Shown one piece after another: positions 1-11,100 of a DNA stretch of 64,000 bases (its first letter is position 1; each line of letters starts with the position of its first letter). The stretch is from NCBI GenBank assembly GCA_038380435.1, contig JAWZYU010000714.1, forward strand, positions 18,001 through 82,000, written 5' to 3'. This DNA comes from Ryuthela nishihirai (taxonomy: Eukaryota > Arthropoda > Arachnida > Araneae > Heptathelidae). The translations under genes and the position numbers were made by a program. The notes below the pieces were generated by a model. That model saw only the letters and a program-made list of their open reading frames with translations. It was not told the DNA's origin and did not search any database.

Positions 1-17
1 AAAGGTAAAACAACCCA
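1..17 (+). mobile_element. tRNA-SINE copy, 3' end only (cut by window edge)
   Basis: The GGTAAAACAACCCA ending is the invariant 3' end of the main SINE family of this window. The rest of the copy lies left of base 1. Confidence 0.6.
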
Positions 18-155
18 ATACATTCCGGTATAAAAATTTATCCCTGTTTTAGAATTTTTAAACATTTCTTGAAAAATACTTGTAATATATATTTTCAGTA
101 GCCATTATTGTTATGTATTTATGAACTAGTACCGATCAAGTTACAATTATGATTA

Positions 156-550
156 GGGGCGGGGGTGGCTCAGTCGGTAGCGCGCCAGGCTCGTAATCTG
201 TAGTTCTCCAGGTTCGAGTCCCAGATGGGTCAGCGTTGAGATTTATCTCCGCAAAATTTCCCCGCCCTGCCCACGGTCAGTAGGGGACACCGATGGGCTT
301 GGAAAGGCCGTCGTCCGTCGGATGGGACGTTAAGCCGTGGCCCCGTGTGCGGGAGAGCCATACCTTGTGCACGTTAAAGAACACGCTGGATGGCCTTGAC
401 GGGAAGCTACCATCTGTCTCCCAACAGCTGTTCTAGTGGGTCACGGCTTAACCAACCTTCTCTGAGCCTTCGGGGTCCATGTGATCTGGCCATTTAGACC
501 ATGGTGTGCAAAAAAGTGCCGCTCAGAGGTAAAACAACCCAACCCAACAA
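156..550 (+). mobile_element. tRNA-SINE, full length
   Basis: Full-length copy of the main SINE. The tRNA-like head has an A box (TGGCTCAGTCGG) and a B box (GGTTCGAGTCC). A conserved body follows (block GTTAAAGAACACGCTGGATG) and the element ends in GGTAAAACAACCCAACC. The 8-bp direct repeat TATGATTA flanks it at 148-155 and 551-558, as expected of target-primed retroposition. The anticodon-loop position reads CGT (Thr-like). There is no poly(A) tail. Confidence 0.9.
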
Positions 551-1282
551 TATGATTAAAAAACCAGGACTTACTCAAAGAATAAACTTCAGAAACCATA
601 AATCCAATGAACATTATCAGAATCGTCCCCATTTTCAGAATCCTGACTTTCACAAATGATGCCGGATATTCTGATTTCATTTGTACTCCTCTTGTTTTTG
701 ATATGCTCGGCTTATTACCTCTACAACGCTAAATGAAAAAGAAAGGAAAAACCGCCTTTCTTTTCCGCTTATGAGATCCGTGTTATATCCAAGTGACATG
801 TTCTGTCAGAGCTTCGAGATCCGCGCGCCATCTATTATTGGCGAATGCAATTACAGGAAATAGAGGTGTTTTTTTTTTTCCTCCATAGTGATCGACAGGT
901 TTATACTCTCAGCTTTATTTGTGCACATACGGAAATGCAGAGAAACCTCTGTCATGTTGTCATGGCATGCTTACCTGGAACAATGATGATTCGTTGTTTT
1001 TTTTTTATCATTCTTGAGATTTTTTTTTACCTTGAGATTTTTTTTATCATTCTCGGCTTAAATCAGGGGCTTCCAACATTTTTTGACTAGGGACCACCAA
1101 AACAGGTAAAATTCTTAAAGTCGTAGCCACATCAGCAACCCTGTGCTGGCCTCATTGCTCACTACCATGCGTGAGCTGTGCATTAAAGAAGGTTACAATC
1201 AAGATCAGATGAATAGAACAAACTGTCTATAATTCATGTTCGTGATTATAGATTCAGAAATTCATTAATTGATGTTCGTTTA
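551..1282. other. AT-rich intergenic stretch, no gene seen
   Basis: Contains several T-runs around 868-880 and 997-1045 and an open frame at 845-1090 that is mostly Phe codons from those T-runs. No exon, transposon end or RNA gene was recognised. Confidence 0.5.
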
Positions 1283-1292
1283 CCCAAACAAA

Positions 1293-1670
1293 GGGGGGGT
1301 GGCTTAGTCGGTAGCGCGTCAGGTTCGTAATCTGTAGTTCCCAGGTTCGAGTCCCAGCTGGGTTAGCGTTGAGATTTATCTCCGCAAAAATTCCCCACCC
1401 TGCCCACGGTCAGTAGGGGACACCGATGGGCTTGGAAAGGCCGCCGTCCGTCGGATGAGACGTTAAGCCGTGGCCCCGTGTGCGGGAGAGCCATACCCTG
1501 TGCACGTTAAAGAACACGCTGGATGGCCTTGACGGGAGGCTACCATCTGTTTCCCAACAGCTGTTCCAGTGTGTCCCCTCCCCCAACCTTCTCTGAGCCT
1601 TCGGGGTCCATGTGACCTGGCCATTTAGCCCATGGTGTGCAAAAAAGTGCCGCTCAGAGGTAAAACAACC
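1293..1670 (+). mobile_element. tRNA-SINE, full length
   Basis: Head to 3' end of the main SINE with a mildly changed A box (TGGCTTAGTCGG). A 10-bp target duplication CCCAAACAAA lies at 1283-1292 and 1670-1679, so the last C of the tail is shared with the duplicate. Confidence 0.88.
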
Positions 1671-1679
1671 CCAAACAAA

Positions 1680-2139
1680 CATCAACTACAATAGGCTAAC
1701 TCTGCAACTGCTTGACGCATTCCGTTGCCTGATCGTCAAAAGGAAACTGAAAATTTGTTTTTCCAGGTTATGAAAAGATTAGTTTTTATTGAATGGCAAC
1801 TTCACCTTTACAGTAAACAGTTGGCATTTTTTTTTTCAATTTTATTTGTACAATATTTAAATACATAACTAACACATAGTCAAGTTCCATAAGAGTTAGT
1901 GTTTACCTCGCAAGTGGATATTTACAAAATGTAATATAACCTACAGCCCTGAGTACATCAATATATAAATATGTAAACAGAAAAATAGCAATTTCAGCCT
2001 CGGTAATATATAAACTTATCTCCTATTACCCAGTTTCACTTCAATGCAATCAATTAATGCAGTAAATAAAACACCAGTCGCAATCTCTACCGTTCAAAAA
2101 CCATTTTTCTTGTTCTTTAGAGAAATGTATTTTATTATT
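1680..2139. other. AT-rich intergenic stretch
   Basis: No gene recognised. About 55 bases at 1768-1825 resemble 4757-4812 (shared GAATGGCAAC..TCACC), so a short dispersed repeat may be present. Confidence 0.4.
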
Positions 2140-3145
2140 TACTAGCTGAATGTATCCGGCGCTGCCCTGGTGTCACTTTTAACCTGTACATTTTTATTTT
2201 CACTGCACTAAAGGTAAATTTTGCAATTACCCCTCCCCCGACACTTTAGCACAGTTTTTCAACAGGAAGAAATTTGCCCGATGTTTGCTTGGATAGTTGT
2301 TGACGTCAGCGAGCTCTCTCATAGCCCTTGGCTTAGTTTCTGCGTAAGCTTTCGAGATTTTTATTTCCGTTACTACAGATTTTATCATAGGATGACTCCT
2401 GTGATGATTTTGTTTTTGATTTTGATTATTTTGATATGATTGATTTTTTGATTGATTTTTTTGATTTTTTTGATTTTTTTTTTTTTTTTTTTTTTATTGA
2501 TTTTTTGATATGATTTTGTTTTTTCTTTCGAGATTTTTATTTCCGTTACTACAGATTTTATCATAGGATGACTCCTGTGATTTTCGTTCGCAGGTCCAAA
2601 TTTCCTGCACAGCATCACCGGTGTGCCCCGGTGATTGGTTTAAAAATCGGGTTCCCACTTGGCCCGTGGCAAACGATCGAGAAATTTATTTCGTCAGATT
2701 TCTGCATTCTGTAATTCCCGACGTACTTCACCGAAAGGTCCCAAATTTCGTAGGCGGGTTCCCCGTGCCTGACCCCATGTTTGGTTAGAAAATCAAGTCC
2801 CTAGATGCAATGGAACGCCTAAATAATGCTTTTGGAAATGTGGAGAATCTGGCAACGACATCAGATTTTCGGCAGAAGAGTCAAATGCTATTTTATCTCT
2901 TTACTTTCACAGTTAGGGAGCAATAAATGGCAACAGTAAATTTGACAGTGATTCTCGTTTCCCATAGGAACAGCATGGTAAATATGTTTGCTTGTAGCAA
3001 GCCCCTCTTTTGGACTTTCGACCTGAAATTTGGCACTGCAATCCGGACCACAACCAGAAACATTCTCTGAAAATTTGGAGCGTGTACGTTGATTTCCCTA
3101 TGAGTTATGGCTCCCACAGACAGACACCTTTTATTATATAGATAA
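2140..3145. repeat. Probable interspersed repeat, unclassified (about 1 kb)
   Basis: The block opens with ACTAGCTGAATGTATCCGGCG and closes with CAGACAGACACC followed by TTTTATTATATAGAT. I associate such ends with high-copy arthropod repeats, but I cannot name the family. It encloses a 57-bp direct duplication (2349-2405 and 2525-2581) that brackets a TGATTTTT-rich expansion. No protein similarity was recognised in either strand. Confidence 0.35.
2349..2581. repeat. 57-bp direct repeat flanking a TGATTTT-rich tract
   Basis: Bases 2349-2405 and 2525-2581 match base for base (start CTTTCGAGATT, end CCTGTGAT). Between them is low-complexity T/GAT sequence with a long T-run. Confidence 0.85.
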
Positions 3146-3490
3146 TTTTCAGGTTATCTGGCAGTGAATTAAATACTTTTAAGCCACTATATCCATAATA
3201 ATTTTTGAATAACTTTTTGTTTGGTTTTGGAATGTAAATATCTTGAGCCACTACCGCTCTTGTTAAATATTTATTAACCAATACATCAGATTTGTCCTTA
3301 TTATTAGATAATGCATTGCTAAAGACATTTGGTGTATTTGTTTTAACTTGAGTATTTCAAGTTTTTTGAAACTTTGTGCAGACGAGTCGTACTTTCTTTT
3401 AAATGTCATAATCTCTACTATCTATTTTTGCAATTGCTGCAATTGATTTAAATAACATGAAGATGCTCCTCCCCAAATTTAGAATTGCAT
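3146..3490. other. AT-rich stretch, nothing recognised
   Basis: No open frame of note and no repeat terminus seen. Confidence 0.4.
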
Positions 3491-3544
3491 AATATATTTT
3501 GGAAAATATTAATGCACAATATATTTTGGAAAATATTAATGCAC
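3491..3544. repeat. 27-bp tandem duplication
   Basis: Two perfect copies of an AT-rich 27-mer (starts AATATATTTTGG, ends AATGCAC), followed by the start of a third. Confidence 0.85.
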
Positions 3545-3663
3545 AATATACAGTATGTTCTTTTAAAATTTTTACATTTTTAAAAGATACATCTTAAAGA
3601 TACCATTTAATCTTTCTGTTCCGATAATGCTTTGTGCAACATTCGAAATTTCAAAGCATGGTA

Positions 3664-3892
3664 CAGTCGCTCAAAAAAGTATCCGAACGGTATAGTTGAT
3701 TACAGAATTCAGGAAAAATACCTGGCAACGATTTTTTTTAGAAATTGTTTTTTAGAAATCAGTGATCTGGCAACCTGCGTGTCACGTGACACGAAGATTG
3801 CCAGATCACTGATTTCTAAAAAAATCGTTGCCGGATATTTTTTCTGAATTCTGTAATCAACCATGGTGTTCGGATACTTTTTTGAGCGACTG
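3664..3892. mobile_element. Palindromic Tc1-type MITE (short form)
   Basis: Ends are CAGTCGCTCAAAAAAG and its inverse, flanked by TA on both sides (3662-3663 and 3893-3894), the hallmark of Tc1/mariner integration. The body is nearly one perfect hairpin centred on a CACGTGACAC-type sequence near 3785. No coding capacity, so it would need a transposase in trans. Confidence 0.85.
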
Positions 3893-3896
3893 TACT

Positions 3897-4130
3897 GATG
3901 ACTTTTGAACTTAAGTGCATTGAACGATCAAAAGAGTGAATTATAATTAATTACATATGCGAAATGTGCTTGAAATATCCAGAAATAACTGCATCAATTG
4001 AATACAAGTCGAAATTTGCAATTAAAAATGTATTTTACTAGATTAGGGATTGTCAACGTGAGGTACGCGGTAAAATATTTTGGGGTACGCCGTGAGAGCT
4101 CAAAAGTCGCTAAAAGGTTGAGAACCACTG
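3897..4130 (-). mobile_element. hAT-like element fragment, terminus at 4130
   Basis: Read on the minus strand it starts CAGTGGTTCTCAACC at 4130, a terminus typical of hAT elements, and continues into AT-rich sequence shared with 6801-6965 (common parts include GAAATAACTGC and TTTTACTAGATTAG). A TA-flanked MITE abuts the terminus at 4131. Confidence 0.6.
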
Positions 4131-4132
4131 TA

Positions 4133-4747
4133 CAGTAGTCGCTCAAAAGAGTATCCGAACACTACGGTTGATTACAAAATTCAGAAAAAATATCTGGCAA
4201 CGATTTTTTTAAAGAAATTAGTGATCTGGCAACCTTCGTGTCACGCAACACGAAGCTTGCCAGATCACTAATTTCTAAAAAAATCGTTGCCAGCTATTTT
4301 TTCTGAATTTTGTAATCAACCGTAGTGTTCGGATACTTTTTTTAATATATATAATGCGTATGAAGAGATAAGCAATGAATATGGAGCGTGTGCAGTTACC
4401 GTTCACAGCAAACTGGAGCGGTTGCGGTTAATGTTCACAGCACACTGGATCGTGTGAGCTCACAAAGACCTGGATCGTGTGGGCTCACTCATGGAAATAT
4501 TGAGCGTGTGCAGTTACCGTTCACAGCAAACTGGAGCGTGTGCAGTTACTGCATACGCTCCAGTTTGCTGTGAACGGTAACTGGAGCGTGTACAGCAACT
4601 GTACACGCTCCAGATATTTTTCCTGAATTCTGTAATCACGTGACACGAAGGTTGCCAGATCACTAATTTCTAAAAAACTCTTTGCCAGATATTTTTTCTG
4701 AATTCTGTAACCAACCATAGTGTTCGGATACTTTTTTGATCGACTGT
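4133..4747. mobile_element. Composite fold-back Tc1-type MITE
   Basis: The left end CAGTAGTCGCTCAAAA starts a short-form palindrome that loses its right terminus near 4343. A spacer follows, then a second segment with stacked hairpins built from GAGCGTGTGCAGT and TTCACAGCAAACTGG. The right end GATCGACTG lies at 4747. TA flanks both outer ends. The same hairpin modules recur at 51417-51675 and 57399-57804. Confidence 0.7.
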
Positions 4748-4815
4748 ACTAGATTATCAGAAGATTAGTTTTCGTTGAATGGCAACCTCACCGTCACAAT
4801 AAACGGTTCGTACGT

Positions 4816-5393
4816 TACGTCTTAATGATTCTAATCGAGTGAATTATAATAGCTGCTGTGAAATAATATGCGGAATAGCGGCATTCTAAACTCTATTTCC
4901 TGTGATGGGCAAAAGAGTAACTTTTTATAACGTTTTTTTCAACATTCGAAAATTTACAGCATTGCTTTACTCACCCCGCTGGTAAGAGACCTGATGAGAC
5001 GCTTCTCTGGAGATATCGGGGGGGGGGGGGGAGGATCCTCTTGGCGCAATTGGCGGCCTAGTAAATATTGTTAGCCCATAGTAAATTAAAATCGAAATTT
5101 ACTGGGAATAAGTCCTTCTTGTCTTTTTTCGATTCAGATTCACCTTAAACGAATTACGATGAAAACGATTAATCGGAATTATTGTACCTCAATTTTTCGC
5201 GGAATGTTTTAGCTCGTCTGAAATCTTTCCTGCATCCTGAAAGTACGACTTCCTGTAATAGAGCATTCATTATCTCCAGGTAGTCTGTTTCCTGCTCATT
5301 TTCTTGTTTCCTCAGGAGATTTAAAGCACATCCATTTGCATGTCATTCTGCCTGTGACACGTTTTATATTTCTTTTTTCTTTGGCACTGCTAT
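4816..5393. other. Intergenic stretch, no gene seen
   Basis: Contains a 12-G run near 5020. No exon or transposon end recognised. Confidence 0.4.
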
Positions 5394-5968
5394 ATACACT
5401 GGTTTCTATAAATAAAGAAAATCTCTGTGTTATGTCAATGGGATGCTAACGTCAAAGCTCTACAACTTCTAAAATAAGTTTTTTTTTGTTTTGAAGAATG
5501 TGATTGCAGATAAAGATCTCAATCAAATAAATCAATATCTCGATTTTCAACAATATTCATTCAGCATTTAATGAGTTATGGAAGTTTGAATATTTAACAA
5601 CAGCAGTACCAGTCTTAAGAGACTTATACAAAACCGAATAGTGAAAGAATTCTTTACACAAAGTTCTAAAATACAAACTTATTTTATTAAACACTTTGAT
5701 CCAATACTTATTACAAGGTTTTAATTAACCTCCGAAGTCAATTTTTGTGGCTGGCATTGTTATCGCTAAATTTTCAAATTTCCATAACTCATTAAATACT
5801 GAACGAATATTGTTGAAAATCGAGATATTGATTTATTTGATTGAGATCTTTATCTGCAATCACATTTTTCCAAACAAAAAAACTTATTTTAGAAGTTATA
5901 GAGCTTTGACGTTAGCTCCCCATTGACTTAACAAAGGGATTTTCTTTAATTTATGGAAACCTGTGTAT
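5394..5968. mobile_element. Long inverted-repeat (fold-back) element
   Basis: The left arm (about 5394-5598) and right arm (about 5768-5968) are inverted copies over about 200 bp, for example TTTAATGAGTTATGGAA against TTCCATAACTCATTAAA. They are separated by about 170 bp of AT-rich spacer. A more diverged relative lies at 47999-48600. No transposase frame; TIR and TSD could not be fixed. Confidence 0.65.
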
Positions 5969-6148
5969 ATATATATATACCTCGAAAGAAAAATATCTCC
6001 TAAGGTTTTGTTGATCTTGACCCCTCAGATCTGTCAGGATTGCTATTATTATTATTAATATAAAGCAGGTCCCCTCCCCTCTGATTAGAAAACAGAAATT
6101 GTTATTAAAAGGGAATTGGTTAATGATAAATGAGAGTTGGGGGGCAGG

Positions 6149-6537
6149 TTGGGTTGGGTTGTTTTACCTCTGAGCGGCACTTTTTTGCACACCATGGGCT
6201 AAATGGCCAGGTCACATGGACCCCGAAGGCTCAGAGAAGGTTGGGGGAGGGGACCCACTGGAACAGCTGTTGGGAGACAGATGGTAGCCTCCCGTCAAGG
6301 CCATCCAGCGTGTTCTTTAACGTGCACAGGGTATGGCTCTCCCACACACGGGGCCACGGCTTAACGTCCCATCCGACGGACGGTGGCCTATTCCAAGCCC
6401 ATCGGTGTCCCCTACTGACCGTGGGCAGGGTGGGGAGTTTTGCGGAGATAAATCTCAACGCTGACCCAGCTGGGACTCGAACCTGGGAACTACAGATTAT
6501 GAGCCTGGCGCGCTACCGACTGAGCCACCCCCGCCCC
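6149..6537 (-). mobile_element. tRNA-SINE, full length
   Basis: Complete copy on the minus strand between perfect 13-bp target duplications GTTGGGGGGCAGG (6136-6148 and 6538-6550). The 179-codon frame reading through it on the plus strand is SINE sequence, not a gene. Confidence 0.92.
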
Positions 6538-6800
6538 GTTGGGGGGCAGGAGGATTTCTCAAAAATCAAAAAGGGACGTGAATGCACGAAGTTTGGGAAC
6601 CCCTGGTATATAGAGAAGACCTGCGAGGTCCCATTGATCTCAAGAGAAAGGCAATACAAATTTCTATAGTCGGAAACGTCACAAGCTTGTAATCTGATTC
6701 TCTTAGATTCGAGTCCCATTGTGCCTGGGTTGAAATTTTCTCTGTTAACCGCTACTCTGCAGTCGGTGAGAAAAGGAAATACTCTTCTGATAATTTAGTA

Positions 6801-6965
6801 CAGTGGTTCTCAACCTTTTAGCGACTTTTGAGCTCTCACGGCGTACCCCAAAAATTTTACCGCGTACCTCACGTTGAGAATGCCTAATCTAGTAAAATAC
6901 ATTTTTTAATTGCAAATTTAGACTTATAGTCAATTGAAGCAGTTATTTCTTATGTTACTTATTAC
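6801..6965 (+). mobile_element. hAT-like element fragment, terminus at 6801
   Basis: Starts CAGTGGTTCTCAACC and matches the inverted fragment ending at 4130 for about 160 bases. It shares GCGTACCCC with the satellite unit, which begins with the same terminus. Confidence 0.6.
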
Positions 6966-6984
6966 TTATTTATTATTTAATATG

Positions 6985-7212
6985 GGCCTTGAAATGCCGC
7001 TTCCGTTTAATGGACGTTATGAGCCCTTGGCTCCATATGTAGAAACGCCATTCCCTGTGCACGTTAAAGAACAGGCTGGATCGACTTGACGGAAGGCTGC
7101 GATCTCTCTCCAAACAGCTGCCCATTAGATCCCGTAACTTTTTCCAAGTCATTGGGGTCCCTGTAATCTGGCCATTTAGCCTATCGAATGCAAAAAAAGT
7201 GCCCTTCAGAGG
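6985..7212 (+). mobile_element. Old tRNA-SINE, 5' part missing, split by a younger SINE
   Basis: Diverged body and tail of the SINE. Its last bases continue at 7564-7587 (CCTTTCAGAGG then AAACAACCC) after an inserted copy of the same family. Confidence 0.75.
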
Positions 7213-7563
7213 TTGGGTTGGTTTACCTCTGAGCTGCACTTTTTTTGCACACCATGGGCTAAATGGCCAGGTCACATGGACTGGGGAGGGGACCCACTAC
7301 GACAGCTGGTAGCCTCCCGCCAAGGCCATCCAGTGTGTTCTTTAACGTGGACAGGGTATGGCTCTCCCGCACACGGAGCCACGGCTTAACGTCCCATCAG
7401 ACGAATGGCGGCCTTTCCAAGCCCGTCGGTGTCCCCTACTGACCGTGGGCTGGGCGGGGAGTTTTGCGGAGATAAGTCTCAACGCTGACGCAGCTGGGAC
7501 GCGAATTTGGGAACAACAGATTACGAGGCTGGCGCGCTACCGACTGAGCTACCCCCGCCCCTA
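7213..7563 (-). mobile_element. tRNA-SINE nested in an older SINE
   Basis: Near-complete minus-strand copy with a small internal deletion. It is inserted in the 3' part of the older plus-strand copy and bracketed by CCTTCAGAGG (7203-7212) and CCTTTCAGAGG (7564-7574), an almost perfect target duplication. Confidence 0.8.
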
Positions 7564-7585
7564 CCTTTCAGAGGAAAAACAACCC

Positions 7586-8194
7586 AACCCTCTTACGAAT
7601 GTAAAATGCTCACTTTTAAAGTAATGAAAGTTTGTTAGTTTCAAAATTTATCGCCTTCTATTGGTGAAAATTCAAACAAACGAGAGATTTATGACAAACG
7701 AGAGTTGAGGAAAGGTAATGTTCAATATCTTACCTTATGAATTAAAAAATTTCTCTGCCAATATTTTCAGGTTCAAAAAAAAGTTAAAGGCTTTTCTTAT
7801 GGGGTTTGGAGATATTGAATTTATGTTTAATATTCTAAGGTAAATCATGTTGTCTACATTCTGAAGTTGCGAATAATTTTTCTTTGAATTATTATAATAT
7901 TTGAAGATTCCGATAGTTTTGAAATTATTCGTGTTGTATATGTGTACATGTTAATATGTTAAAATTTCTATTTGTATTTCTGTGTTATCTCTATGCAATG
8001 CACTTTAATATGTAATGCAACAACCCGGAAAAGCTTTGTTTGTGGAATGCTTATTTTACAAATAAATATACATTTGTTTTTCTTATAAAGTTGAAGTTTG
8101 GGCAAATAAAGTTTTTTAAGTGATTCAAATTTTTAGAAAATTTCCATTTATTTCGTAAAAGCAAAAAAAGTTCAATTTCTTTCATCCTCTAGTG
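7586..8194. other. AT-rich left flank of the satellite
   Basis: No gene, no repeat terminus and no resemblance to the satellite unit was seen. The array starts abruptly at 8195 after CCTCTAGTG. Confidence 0.5.
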
Positions 8195-11100
8195 CAGTGG
8201 TTCTCAACCTTTTATGCTTCACGCACCCCCTGGAAATGTGTATGTAACTGGCGTACCCCTTGTATAGATAGATAAAACTATAGTTATAGTATAACAATGG
8301 GAATAAAATAAAACATATATATCAGTGGTTCTCAACCTTTTATGCTTCACGTACCCCCTGGAAATGTGTATGTAACTGGCGTACCCCTTGTATAGATAGA
8401 TAAAACTATAGTTATAGTATAACAATGGGAATAAAATAAAACATATATATCAGTGGTTCTCAACCTTTTATGCTTCACGTACCCCCTGGAAATGTGTATG
8501 TAACTGGCGTACCCCTTGTATAGATAGATAAAACTATAGTTATAATATAACAATGGGAATAAAATAAAATATATATATCAGTGGTTCTCAACCTTTTATG
8601 CTTCACGTACCCCCTGGAAATGTGTATGTAACTGGCGTACCCTTTGTATAGATAGATAAAACTATAGTTATAGTATAACAATGGGAATAAAATAAAACAT
8701 ATATATCAGTGGTTCTCAACCTTTTATGCTTCACGTACCCCCTGGAAATGTGTATGTAACTGGCGTACCCCTTGTATAGATAGATAAAACTATAGTTATA
8801 GTATAACAATGGGAATAAAATAAAACATATATATCAGTGGTTCTCAACGTTTTATGCTTCACGTACCCCCTGGAAATGTGTATGTAACTGGCGTACCCCT
8901 TGTATAGATAGATAAAACTATAGTTATAGTATAACAATGGGAATAAAATAAAACATATATATCAGTGGTTCTCAACCTTTTATGCTTCACGTACCCCCTG
9001 GAAATGTGTATGTAACTATCGTACCCCTTGTATAGATAGATAAAACTATAGTTATAGTATAACAATGGGAATAAAATAAAACATATTTATCAGTGGTTCT
9101 CAACCTTTTATGCTTCACGTACCCCCTGCAAATGTGTATGTAACTGGCGTACCCCTTGTATAGATAGATAAAACTATAGTTATAGTATAACAATGGGAAT
9201 AAAATAAAACATATATATCAGTGGTTCTCAACCTTTTATGCTTCACGTACCCCCTGGAAATGTGTATGTAACTGGCGTACCCCTTGTATAGATAGATAAA
9301 ACTATAGTTATAGTATAACAATGGGAATAAAATAAAACATATATATCAGTGGTTCTCAACGTTTTATGCTTCACGTACCCCCTGGAAATGTGTATGTAAC
9401 TGGCGTACCCCTTGTATAGATAGATAAAACTATAGTTATAGTATAACAATGGGAATAAAATAAAACATATATATCAGTGGTTCTCAACTTTTTATGCTTC
9501 ACGTACCCCCTGGAAATGTGTATGTAACTATCGTACCCCTTGTATAGATAGATAAAACTATAGTTATAGTATAACAATGGGAATAAAATAAAACATATTT
9601 ATCAGTGGTTCTCAACCTTTTATGCTTCACGTACCCCCTGCAAATGTGTATGTAACTGGCGTACCCCTTGTATAGATAGATAAAACTATAGTTATAGTAT
9701 AACAATGGGAATAAAATAAAACATATATATCAGTGGTTCTCAACCTTTTATGCTTCACGTACCCCCTGGAAATGTGTATGTAACTGGCGTACCTATTGTA
9801 TAGATAGATAAAACTATAGTTATAGTATAACAATAGGAATAAAATAAAACATATATATCAGTGGTTCTCAACCTTTTATGCTTCACGTACCCCCTGGAAA
9901 TGTGTATGTAACTATCGTACCCCTTGTATAGATAGATAAAACTATAGTTATAGTATAACAATGGGAATAAAATAAAACATATTTATCAGTGGTTCTCAAC
10001 CATTTATGCTTCACGTACCCCCTGCAAATGTGTATGTAACTGGCGTACCCCTTGTATAGATAGATAAAACTATAGTTATAGTATAACAATGGGAATAAAA
10101 TAAAACATATATATCAGTGGTTCTCAACCTTTTATGCTTCACGTACCCCCTGGAAATGTGTATGTAACTGGCGTACCCCTTGTATAGATAGATAAAACTA
10201 TAGTTATAGTATAACAATGGGAATAAAATAAAACATATATATCAGTGGTTCTCAACCTTTTATGCTTCACGTACCCCCTGGAAATGTGTATGTAACTGGC
10301 GTACCCCTTGTATAGATAGATAAAACTATAGTTATAATATAACAATGGGAATAAAATAAAACATATATATCAGTGGTTCTCAACCTTTTATGCTTCACGT
10401 ACCCCCTGGAAATGTGTATGTAACTGGCGTACCCCTTGTATAGATAGATAAAACTATAGTTATAGTATAACAATGGGAATAAAATAAAACATATATATCA
10501 GTGGTTCTCAACCTTTTATGCTTCACGTACCCCCTGGAAATGTGTATGTAACTGGCGTACCCCTTGTATAGATAGATAAAACTATAGTTATAGTATAACA
10601 ATGGGAATAAAATAAAACATATATATCAGTGGTTCTCAACCTTTTATGCTTCACGTACCCCCTGGAAATGTGTATGTAACTGGCGTACCCCTTGTATAGA
10701 TAGATAAAACTATAGTTATAGTATAACAATGGGAATAAAATAAAACATATATATCAGTGGTTCTCAACCTTTTATGCTTCACGTACCCCCTGGAAATGTG
10801 TATGTAACTATCGTACCCCTTGTATAGATAGATAAAACTATAGTTATAGTATAACAATGGGAATAAAATAAAACATATTTATCAGTGGTTCTCAACCTTT
10901 TATGCTTCACGTACCCCCTGCAAATGTGTATGTAACTGGCGTACCCCTTGTATAGATAGATAAAACTATAGTTATAGTATAACAATGGGAATAAAATAAA
11001 ACATATATATCAGTGGTTCTCAACCTTTTATGCTTCACGTACCCCCTGGAAATGTGTATGTAACTGGCGTACCCCTTGTATAGATAGATAAAACTATAGT

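Noticed and set aside
185..240. SINE heads as genuine tRNA genes
   Set aside because: A and B boxes are good, but the acceptor stem does not close, the sequence continues into a conserved body, and target duplications flank the whole unit.
6130..6669. 179-codon plus-strand frame as a gene
   Set aside because: It is the main SINE read in reverse plus flanking sequence. The same peptide (start GLGCFTSERHFF) recurs at every copy, for example at 1410, 40830, 45392, 55464, 58136 and 61436.
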